This document shows, piece by piece, positions 56,291-64,000 of a stretch of 64,000 bases of DNA (positions are counted from its first letter, which is position 1; each line of letters opens with the position of its first letter). A program made the translations under genes and the position numbers. Below the pieces are notes generated by a model that was not told the origin of the DNA, made no database searches, and saw only the letters and a program-made list of their open reading frames with translations. The stretch covers positions 8,184,001 to 8,248,000 of the forward strand of contig JAFEKR010000001.1 in NCBI GenBank assembly GCA_019022495.1, given 5' to 3'. This stretch comes from Epichloe hybrida (lineage: Eukaryota; Ascomycota; Sordariomycetes; Hypocreales; Clavicipitaceae).

Positions 56291-57002
56291 GCTTAAGTGT
56301 AACCTTTCGGGTTAGCGCAATGAATTCCAAGAGCATTTGTTAAAGACATTTACGGTATCTACATTAAGACACAGCCGATTGAGAAGGGAGGCACGGGTGT
56401 GCTAACAGCAGAGGAGATGCTTCGTGCGTATGCTACTGCGACTTATGTCTTTTTTGTCTTCTGTTCGCTTTTGTCCACTTTCATGTCACTATGATGGGAT
56501 CACTTGTGGTCACGGACGTTCAATAAAATGTGTCGCAGAGAGATAAGCTAATAATAGAACTGCTAGAAGAATTTAGTAGACTTGCATTTTTGCTCTTTTT
56601 CGCAAAATCGTTATTGTTAATTATGCCTCTAGTATTAATAATAGTACAAGCAAAGTTAGTGTAATTTCTAGAAAAAGAAATTACATGTTTCAGACAAAAG
56701 GAATGTTTGGTATTTAAGAGCTGCAGAAATGGTATGTAACGGATAAGAATATATCACTAACGTTTGCGGTGTGTACATTATACTTGGTTAACTATGATTC
56801 TCACAACACGACAGTATGTGTATTTAATGCGACGAGTGAATATTTCTTATACTTTCGTTAACAAAAGGAGTGGGCGAACAAGCAAAAAAATCTCAAGGAA
56901 GAATGCAAAATGTGAAGTAGCTAACTGGTTAAACTAATAGAAACCCCCAATATCCCATGACTCTCGCCTGAAATGTAATGACAGGAAGAGGAATCATTCT
57001 GG
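56291..57002. other. Intergenic, AT-rich
   Basis: One short stretch at about 56348-56500 reads like protein (DIYGIYIKTQPIEKGGTGVL ...) in one frame without a start; possibly a gene remnant. Nothing else. Confidence 0.4.
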
Positions 57003-58034
57003 TTAGGGAAGTCGCGTTACGAAATACCTTGTCTTTTTCCAAACTCGTGCATGACGCCCAAGATCCCTATGGCGGCTCCATTCCTCCTCGACCGTTACGA
57101 CGGCGCTGCCTTGGCTGTTCTCAAAAATCAGTTCATCACGCGCGATCCTGTGTCGTACCCTTCTAATTTTGTTCGTCACGTCAACCCAATCCCTGTCGGA
57201 GCAGCGACCTGTTCCACAAGCACCAGCGACTGTCTGGGCTTGGAGCTGTGGTAGGGTGTTTTGGTATGTATCTTCAGTATTTTCCTCATCATCCACTTGC
57301 ATGGCTGCCTGGCTGTCAAACTCTGGTTGCGAGGGCTGAACGTAATTATCAATCCCCTCCTCAACCAAGTCACTTGAATCCGCTGTGGCAGCTGAAACCT
57401 GGGACCGTAATACTTGAGTTGGATGTATTTTCAAAATATTCGGTCTCGTTTTCACCGAATATATGAAGTGAAACCATTCCTCTGAAGCCTGGGGGACAAT
57501 TGCGTCCAGGTGTTGACCATAAAACTGTTCAGAAAATAGAGATTTCATCCTAGGCTGACCATTTGTATATAACCAAGCGTGAAATGCTGTAGAGCGGGTT
57601 GTTATTACGTGCAGCTTCTCATATTGATGCGTCCGGACGATTTCTTCCGCATCTCTGAACGCCTGCGCAATATGTTCTTGATCAGACATGTTCTTTGGCG
57701 CCTTAGCCTCTAGAATGATATCAACTGTCAGAGTCAGGTGCTCTGGATCAACTCTCCACACGCATCTGTCCGTTCTGTGGTATGATCCCTCTCTACCAGG
57801 ACGCCGTGCAGTGTTAAATTCAGCGCCGACTGTATATCCGTCTTCCAAGCGAAGATCAGCCTGAAGCTCTGAAAGCCAAAAGTTGGCCTGTGGACTTTCA
57901 AGGTTAGACTGGTGACGAGCGGCCAGCCACATTGCCTGATGAACTGGATTTCCTAGAAGGTTCCGGCAGATCTGCCCATCTGACATTTGATACGAGGGAG
58001 GTCCGAAGTTATAGGGGGGACCGAAGCCAGCCAT
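57003..58034 (-). CDS. Hypothetical protein, possible PD-(D/E)XK-like fold
   Basis: Intronless, 343 residues from the ATG at 58034 (MAGFGPPYNFGPPSY...). The first 200 residues show a helix-strand pattern with RCVWRVDPEHLTLTVDIILE followed by AKAP. The D...E-x-K spacing in TVDIILEAK resembles the active site of the PD-(D/E)XK nuclease-like superfamily. Next is a helical part (QAFRDAEEIVRTHQYEKLHV ...). The last 120 residues are acidic/Gln-rich, then basic (VTNKIRRVRHRIARDELIFE). No signal peptide. The nuclease suggestion rests on one short motif and needs a fold search. The open frame is well preserved and codon-regular, so the gene is real. Confidence 0.6.
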   Translation of the reverse strand: MAGFGPPYNFGPPSYQMSDGQICRNLLGNPVHQAMWLAARHQSNLESPQANFWLSELQADLRLEDGYTVGAEFNTARRPGREGSYHRTDRCVWRVDPEHLTLTVDIILEAKAPKNMSDQEHIAQAFRDAEEIVRTHQYEKLHVITTRSTAFHAWLYTNGQPRMKSLFSEQFYGQHLDAIVPQASEEWFHFIYSVKTRPNILKIHPTQVLRSQVSAATADSSDLVEEGIDNYVQPSQPEFDSQAAMQVDDEENTEDTYQNTLPQLQAQTVAGACGTGRCSDRDWVDVTNKIRRVRHRIARDELIFENSQGSAVVTVEEEWSRHRDLGRHARVWKKTRYFVTRLP

Positions 58035-59567
58035 GTTAAGAACAGAGATTCCTTAAGCGTTGTAGTGTTGATAGGTAGGTAGTACCGAGGAGAACTAATA
58101 AGCCTAGAGAGGCATCATAGGAAGAGAAGGACCACGTATTTATAGCCAAAAAAGAAGCAAACTTTATGCAAAGAGTTTCCCCAAAGATCTTACTTAATTC
58201 ATTCTAGCTTTTAGCTTAGCCATACGTTTTCAAAACAAGCCAAAGTGATGATACCTCGTCGGAGCCGCAGATGTGATTCAGTATTTGCTATGCCACACCA
58301 TAATCTTCACGTTAATGCAAGGTATCGAGTATCCCAATTCTCTGTCCCTTCCAACCGCAGAAAACCAAGCGTCCCCCATGTCAATTCTAATACATTCTGC
58401 AGCGGTGACTCACCCTAGCTGCCCGTGTGGGACTTCTTGCTTCCAGTCAGAGGCGAGGAATATTCCCGTGGCCCAAACTAGGACCTGCTCCAAAATCGAT
58501 ATCCCGCACTATGGTTCATTCACAGCCAACGGAACTCTCCTACAATCTGACTGGGTTGCCTAAACAAGCCGTGTCTGCACACGCATGGCCGCGGCCATGG
58601 TCATGACCACGCAAGGTCGCCCCGCCATCTCCCACATTCCCCGAACAAAGCCTCCTCATGTCTTACAAGCGGCTCTTTGCCTAAGTTACAAAGAAACTTC
58701 CGCCAAATGAAGCGTTTGGTCAAGGTGAAAAGCTTCGACTGGCTGTACCAGATATTCCTAGAGTTTCACAGCTCCGAATAGCAACGCTCACACTAGCTAG
58801 TAAGCCGCAACAAGGCTGTTTGAATATGCTCTCGGCCGGGTCAGGAAAATCTGCTCCACACGCCCACATGCAATTGCATTCCTAGTCTGTACCCCATGCA
58901 TCCCAGGAGGCGCATTCCCATTACCAGAAAGGACAAGCCGAGAGGCAACCCATCCTACGTACAGTTTGCTACGTACAGTTTGCTATTTCAGCACCCAATA
59001 CGGACTACACTAAGCCGCAATTACAACGAAATCACCCAGACCCATGCAAAGGTTCTCGAGGCAGGTACTCAGGTGCCACCGCATACTCCGTTGTACGTTT
59101 CCTTGCAAACCCTCCTGCCCCGCTTTTAGTGTCCCGGCTCAAGGCGCCAGAATCTTGAACCATGACGAAATCTACGGAGTTGTGCGGGGAAACAGTCAGC
59201 AGGAAGCTTTCTCTTTTGCATATGTTTCCAGATGGACTCTGAGAGCTACGATCCGTCTGCTAATGGAGAAACGTCGGCCCGCAAACAATGTGACCATTCG
59301 CAGTGTCGCCGCTGAAGGTATTATGGCTCATCTTTCAACAGGTCAATAGTACTGGAGTCGAACAATTTCCAGGCACACCTTGTCTTTAGTAGTTTGAGCA
59401 GTGACGCCAAGAGCCCATCCCCTTGCAAACTCCCCTCTTGAATTTGTGCCCCACCGGGAAAGTTTCCTCGTTCTGCCGCGTTCCACTCCCCCTGCAAACT
59501 CGCCTACAAAATCATCTTCGCCCCCCTAACCCTTCCCCCCACAAGCCCTCGAGGTCATTTCCGCCAA
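58035..59567. other. Intergenic, no gene established
   Basis: Short frames at 58896-59129 and 59233-59317 (MDSESYDPSANGETSARKQC...) look slightly coding but could not be joined to a neighbouring gene. Confidence 0.4.
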
Positions 59568-60639
59568 ATGGAACTGTGTGACCCCCCTCAATCCATGTTG
59601 TCGAACGCCGAGAGCACGATCAAGGATTCGCTTCGGATTTTTACGGACTATCTTTTGAAAGAATGGACGCGAACCAAAACGCCATATGGGCTTGACGAAG
59701 CCTCGGAATCCCTGCGTAGGACAGATGTCGTTACGCCGCTGGACCTAGGAGAAGCCACGCGGCGGGAAACAGCTCTGATCTTTCTTAACTCGGGGTTCCA
59801 AGCTTGGTTAGCGTACTTTCTTGCAACACATCATCAAGGTCATCATTATACTGGCAAGAAATTCACCACTGAAACCATTAGAGCCTTCGATCAGCTACCC
59901 AGCGAAGCCCGGGCGAGAGTTGCAGCCGCAATAGGTTCCATAGACAGCCATGCAACCGTCAAGGACGCAATACAAAGGTTGACGACAAGCCGGAAGCGTC
60001 AACGTATGTTTTTTTTCAGGACGTGCTTTTGTTCAGTCTTCTAACGGAAACTTAGGGCTTGTAGAACAGGCGTGCCAAGAAACCCAATTAACGAGGCGTT
60101 CAACGAATGCCACAATGTTGAGTGCTGACCGCTCTCCTTCCCTACACAACACGATCGGCCCGGTGTCTCCCACTCTAGGGACTGAATCATTAAGCGATTC
60201 AGTAGTGGATTTGGCACCTCCCATACAAGAGCAGACATGCACGCTAGCTTGTTACCGTGGTATTATGGGCATTATTCCGCCGTACATGTGTGGAACAATC
60301 GTTTCGAAGAATGGCAAGGCAGACGTGACGATGAGCTTTCCATATTTAAGGAGTCATGTTTTGAAGCCTTACTGTCTCATGAGTCTAGTCATTAAGGCGA
60401 CCGAGGTTCCATACATTGCGATGCGGTTATTTAGAGTACATATAGGGACAGGTGATGGAGTTAGACATCTGGTCCTAGATAATGGCGGAAGGTTGCTTCC
60501 TGTAAACGGCTTCCAACTTCAGGGCTCACAAGATGATGATATTGATGGGTTGCTTGGCTCATATATAAGGAATGGAATCGCACATAGTCCGGTACGTGAG
60601 CAAGAATACGCGGAAGGGATTGGGCCACAAGGTGTGTAA
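59568..60639 (+). CDS. Hypothetical two-exon protein
   Basis: Exons 59568-60003 and 60056-60639 with a 52-bp intron (GTATGT donor, CTAAC branch site, CTTAG acceptor); the join gives RKRQ|RLVEQACQET, 339 residues. Exon 1 is helical (SMLSNAESTIKDSLRIFTDY, RRETALIFLNSGFQAWLAYF). Exon 2 has a Ser/Pro-rich linker and then a beta-rich part (KADVTMSFPYLRSHVLKPYC, MRLFRVHIGTGDGVRHLVLD). No signal peptide and no family recognised. The last codons are GPQGV; a further intron from GTGTGTAACT to TTAACAG is possible and would add a short tail (EGLWMKNNLYAEEPS). The C-terminus is therefore uncertain. Confidence 0.5.
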
Positions 60640-60759
60640 CTATGTCGTTCAGTCGCGATGCTCAGGAAAGTGGTGTGCTCAACTTAAGCCTGGGATTAAC
60701 AGAGGGGCTATGGATGAAGAACAATCTATATGCTGAGGAGCCTAGCTAGGATAGACAGT

Positions 60760-61267
60760 CAGGCCTTCTTCAGACGGCCACCATCGCCGAGACAATACAG
60801 CGCATAGCCCCGAGGTAGAACACACCAACCACTCGTACTCATATTCTTCACAATTTTACCTAGCTTGCCGTCATTGTTGACTTCAAGGATAATAGCTTGG
60901 GAGCAATCGCGCCAGAATACCACTCCATCGTTCCCATAGATAGCCTCCGGTGTGCGTAAGGCATTCGTAAAGTCTTCATTTCCTCTTAGCTCATTTGCGA
61001 CAATTTCCTAGGAGAATATTAGCTAAGATATTGGACTCCTCTTGACCATGACTTGCCGGCATGTGAATGCGCTGCCTTTCAGAGGCAGTTAGGGAACAAA
61101 TAGGTCGTAGTAGTTTCGCAGTGGACGGTCAAATTAAGCTCAGTGCTGAAATTAAATACCGCGAAAGGCAGAGAGGGAACTGTGTTAATGTCAGGGAGAG
61201 CGCCCTTGAAGCATAGGTTGTATGAGGGCAGCGCGCATTGACAGGGATAAAACGCGAGGTCAGACAT
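60760..61267 (-). pseudogene. Possible remnant of a secreted/Cys-containing protein gene
   Basis: Two pieces on the minus strand read as one protein: an upstream piece (61267-61079, FYPCQCALPSYNLCFKGAL ... NLTVHCETTTTYLF) and a downstream exon (61007-60760, EIVANELRGNEDFTNALRTP ... GWCVLPRGYALYCLGDGGRL). They can be linked through LKGSAFTCRQ only by changing frame near 61085. No start or signal peptide was found upstream. Probably a decayed gene; the family is unknown. Confidence 0.4.
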
Positions 61268-62314
61268 CAGTGGATACGATGTATTAGAAGTACCTCCGTA
61301 GACTAGTCATTACCATAGCGCACTGTGTACCTTTCAGGTACAAAAGTCGGGTGCCGTCTGCACCTCTGATTGACCGAAATTGAACGCTTTTTATCATCGA
61401 ATTACACCCCTACCTTGACAGTTAGGTATGGGCGGTAGATGATGACTGAACATGTGGTTTAGTGGTCTATGTATACGGTAGGTTATTATTGTGCAAAAAA
61501 ATTGCCCCCATACCGAGTGGGGTGAAATTATGTCTGGTCAGCGGGATTAGCCATGGTTTCGCCTTTTATGTAAATAACGCAAAACGCAGGCAAAGCTCCG
61601 CACCGCGTCAGGCCCCGCTCTCCAAAAAGCACAGCACATCCCTTCTCTAGTGTTAAGGCAGCAGCCAGGTCACGAAAAGGCTCGCTGACCAATCAAGACG
61701 AGGGGCATTGAGAGGTACTTGTATTTACGTGCGAACTTCTTAGGGTCACCATAGCATAAGTACTCGCAATTTTCAGAGGTACAATAGCTGTTAGGGCTGT
61801 TTAGAGGTACAAAGAGGTCTCGAGGGGGAAGTGGGTCCCTGACTCTAACACTGGAAAAGGGATTAAGCGTGGTTGATGCCTGAGGCTGTAAGGATACCAT
61901 ATGATGCTCCCATAGCGTGCCTCGAGGCCTAAGGCCCGAGGCCCTACGTTTTCAGATGGCCTTAACGCTACTCCGTACATTGTCTCCTAATATCTCCTTC
62001 TCAATCCCATACCATGTGCAGATATACGACCGCAAACATCGTGCACGATGATTGTCAAAGAAACCCGCAACACAGAATAGTGAAGCGTCTTTACAAACGG
62101 TGTGCAGATTGCCTTAGGCAAGGCCCGCGTTGTGATAATCTAACATTCGACTAGTCTTTAGGGCTCAACTTTGATTCACATCGCAGAGGACCTTGCAGTA
62201 TTTGCCGAGACTCAGGTGCCTCGGTTGGTGGGGAGATATACGAAGATGTGAGCAACTGCTACCGCGACATCAACGACTGCGACTGCCGCCACTAGCGTAA
62301 CAATCAACGACAGC
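61268..62314. other. Intergenic, no gene recognised
   Basis: About 1 kb without support for a gene; includes the probable leader of the kinase-like gene at 62315. Confidence 0.45.
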
Positions 62315-63159
62315 ATGACCTCCACCGTTAGGCCGCGTAGTTCGTGCAGCCCTGGCCCGCAGTTGCCCATCGACTTTGACGCGCTCGAATTTCTCGCACA
62401 TGGTACCTCGGGTGCTGTCTACGCCATTGACAAAGACTGGGTCCTGAAGGAGTCTTGGGAACTCGACCGCGGCATCGTGGAGCGCCAAGCCTTGGGTCGC
62501 CTCGGTTCGCACCACAACATAATTGGATACTTTGGCGAAGCAGCCCCGAATTCTATCATCCTTGAACGTGGTATACCTTTGTTGTCGCCGGATCAAATTG
62601 GCCATGTTTCGACCCAAAAAAGCTGGCTTGGATAAGAGACGTTGCGGAAGGGCTCCTATACATACATCAGCAAGGTATCATTCATGCTGATGTTGGCTGT
62701 GAGAATATAGTCATCGTCGACGGACAATTGAAGATAATTGACTTTGAGGGTTGCCGTATGGATGGAAAGGAAGCAACCGCTGGGTATAAATGGTATAATC
62801 GCAAGGACGACTCCGTTACCCTGCAGAGCGATATTTTCGCATACGGCTGCGTTGTCTATCAAATCCTAACAGGCAAACCGACCTTCCATGAGCTGACTGA
62901 ATCTGACGACCGAAGCAACCTCGTGCGACGTCGATGCGCCGAACACCGATTCCCAGATATTCAGGGCTTACTTCTGAGTGACGTTATGCTACGCTGTTGG
63001 TCTGGTTCATTCAAATCGATGACGGAAGTCATTTCAGCGCTCGATTCAACTTCGACGTGGCGGCTTAGTCCGCCGCGTCTCACTTCCATTTTATGGAAAT
63101 GGATGGGAACCTGCCTAAGATCCAAACAAGACGGGACTTGCTCACTCAGTCACAATTAG
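62315..63159 (+). pseudogene. Protein-kinase-like gene with DFE motif, one frameshift
   Basis: The first frame (62315-62635) holds the N-lobe: LEFLAHGTSGAVYAI, WVLKESWELD with the VAIK-type Lys, and APNSIILERGIPLL. The C-lobe (from about 62620) is in another frame: KLAWIRDVAEGLLYIHQQGI, IHADVGCENIVI (an HxDxxxxN catalytic loop with Ala for Arg), LKIIDFEGCRMDG (DFE in place of DFG), SDIFAYGCVVYQIL and a short tail. The change falls in an A6 run at 62615-62620. Fungal relatives with a non-RD loop (HADV..N) and DFxG are often atypical kinases; activity is uncertain. One base would restore the frame, so real decay and homopolymer error are both possible. Confidence 0.65.
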
Positions 63160-63432
63160 AAAAATAAGTTCTGTAGTCGGTGGCCATCCCGACGCTCCCT
63201 GCTCCCTCGATACGCAGGTGTGGTAGTGTGTTGGGAGCAACGTTTCAGTTCGCGGTAGAGGACAATTACGTAGACACACACACATACACACACACGTACA
63301 TACATACATGCAGCCAAACTGCCTATATCGAGGTATCATTCTGATGGGAGAGCGGGGCCATCAGCAGGCACGCATCTTCGGACGATGCACGAAAGGTCGG
63401 TGTTAGCAGAGTAACGAAACAAAGCAGCGTAC
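63160..63432. repeat. Low-complexity CA/CATA repeat region
   Basis: ACACACACATACACACACACGTACATACATACATG lies at about 63273-63310, within an otherwise gene-free gap. Confidence 0.7.
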
Positions 63433-63711
63433 ATGCTTAGACCACTGCCGAATATGATGCAAAAGGAGCAGGAACTAGATGACTACCAAGGGCCGGTCTC
63501 GGTGTGCGAGGCCATACCGCATCTTAGGCTGCCGAGGAGGGACATTTTGAAGCGTCCGCAATGCAGCCACATTTGCTATAACGCTAGAATGATGCAACTG
63601 CACTGCCGTGAGGAACACGGGCTTCTTAGCGAGAGACGAGTCGGGGCGCCGTCAAGAGAGGCTCATCAGCGGGGGTTTCGGGTGCTGTGGCGAGAAGGAG
63701 TGAGGTGCTAA
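63433..63711 (+). CDS. C2H2-type zinc-finger fragment
   Basis: 92 codons (MLRPLPNMMQKEQELDDYQG...). A finger-like unit CSHICYNARMMQLHCREEHG gives C-x3-C-x8-H-x4-H, matching the finger that precedes longer proteins in a fungal recombinase/helicase-associated family (known as a DUF3505-like segment). The reading frame ends within 40 residues, where the full family continues for hundreds, so this is likely the remaining piece of a larger gene interrupted near the retrotransposon LTR at 63790. Start not certain. Confidence 0.4.
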   Translation: MLRPLPNMMQKEQELDDYQGPVSVCEAIPHLRLPRRDILKRPQCSHICYNARMMQLHCREEHGLLSERRVGAPSREAHQRGFRVLWREGVRC

Positions 63712-63789
63712 CAGTTATTCAAGAAGCGGAAGCATAGCCGGTGGTTTGAAGTTTGTGACAACGAGGCGATACTTAGAGCGGATTAAAGG

Positions 63790-64000
63790 TGTGGAGTGAT
63801 GCAGATGGAGGCAAAGAGTGATTAGAAGAGAAGATAATATAGAATTGCTATCTAGGAATTTAGAATCTAGAAGAGAAAAGGGAAGCTTATAAGCTTTAAA
63901 TCTATAAGTAATAAATCTAGGTCTTTAAACAAAGCCTACAATAAACTATAATATTAAACGTAATATAGGAAGCTATATTATTAAATAAAGAGAGAATAAT
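63790..64000 (-). mobile_element. LTR of the same copia family, running off the right edge
   Basis: The reverse complement of 63790-64000 matches the copia LTR from TTATTAATATAGCTTCCT-like sequence to its TCTGCATCACTCCACA end (TGTGGAGTGATGCAG at the left edge). Because the LTR's 3' end faces left, it is either a solo LTR or the 3' LTR of a minus-strand element whose body lies right of the window. Confidence 0.85.

Noticed and set aside
1..64000. CRISPR arrays, rRNA, bacterial-type operons
   Set aside because: No spaced direct repeats, no rRNA similarity seen, and introns plus tRNA structure show a fungal nuclear origin.

Overview
This is nuclear DNA of a filamentous ascomycete. Short introns (about 50-130 bp) with CTRAC-like branch points, a RIP-like AT-rich retrotransposon block, and the gene set (CYP52-type P450, citrate carrier, Bsd2/Ndfip protein, aminoglycoside-phosphotransferase-like, FHA-kinase and cyanovirin-N-like secreted families) suggest Sordariomycetes, probably Hypocreales (Clavicipitaceae or Cordyceps-like). 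The taxon is inferred from protein-family resemblance only.

Layout. 1-8.7 kb: 3' part of a CYP52-type P450, an HsbA-like cell-wall protein, an MFS transporter and a frameshifted coiled-coil gene. 8.7-17.3 kb: tRNA-Asp(GTC), a small Kex2-type cysteine-rich peptide precursor and tRNA-Gly(TCC), then conserved genes (mitochondrial citrate carrier, Cbp6/UQCC2-like assembly factor, Bsd2/Ndfip trafficking adaptor). 18.7-26 kb: an accessory island with two cyanovirin-N-like secreted proteins, another secreted protein, a cationic cysteine-rich peptide precursor with an acidic pro-region, an F-box-like pseudogene, an ACR3 arsenite-transporter relic and solo LTRs. 26.5-33.1 kb: nested transposons. A solo LTR (duplication AGGAA) is split by a 6.4-kb Ty1/copia element (duplication TTAGG), which is itself split by a 485-bp insertion (duplication TTTATAG). 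33.1-42.3 kb: two copies of a MITE-like inverted-repeat element flanking a small two-exon gene, a large VIT/VWA protein with 30-residue repeats, a degraded hypothetical gene and an APH-like kinase gene with a C-terminal frameshift.

43.9-48.9 kb holds the most interesting locus. A GTP cyclohydrolase I gene is transcribed divergently from a single-exon 1232-residue protein that appears to join a methyltransferase, a BBE-type FAD oxidoreductase, a P-loop (nucleotide) kinase and an adenine-phosphoribosyltransferase-like domain. GTP cyclohydrolase plus phosphoribosyltransferase plus kinase plus oxidase plus methyltransferase is a plausible enzyme set for a modified purine, pteridine or deazapurine nucleotide. 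This is inference; GTP cyclohydrolase I is also a housekeeping enzyme.

50-64 kb is accessory again: a coiled-coil hypothetical, an FHA-domain kinase broken by two frameshifts, a Cys-rich-N-terminus hypothetical with an in-frame stop or an extra intron, a PD-(D/E)XK-like hypothetical, another broken kinase, a C2H2-finger fragment, and the end of a second copy of the copia LTR at the right edge. Many accessory genes carry single-base frameshifts. That could be real decay or homopolymer assembly error, and raw reads would tell. No rRNA or CRISPR was seen.
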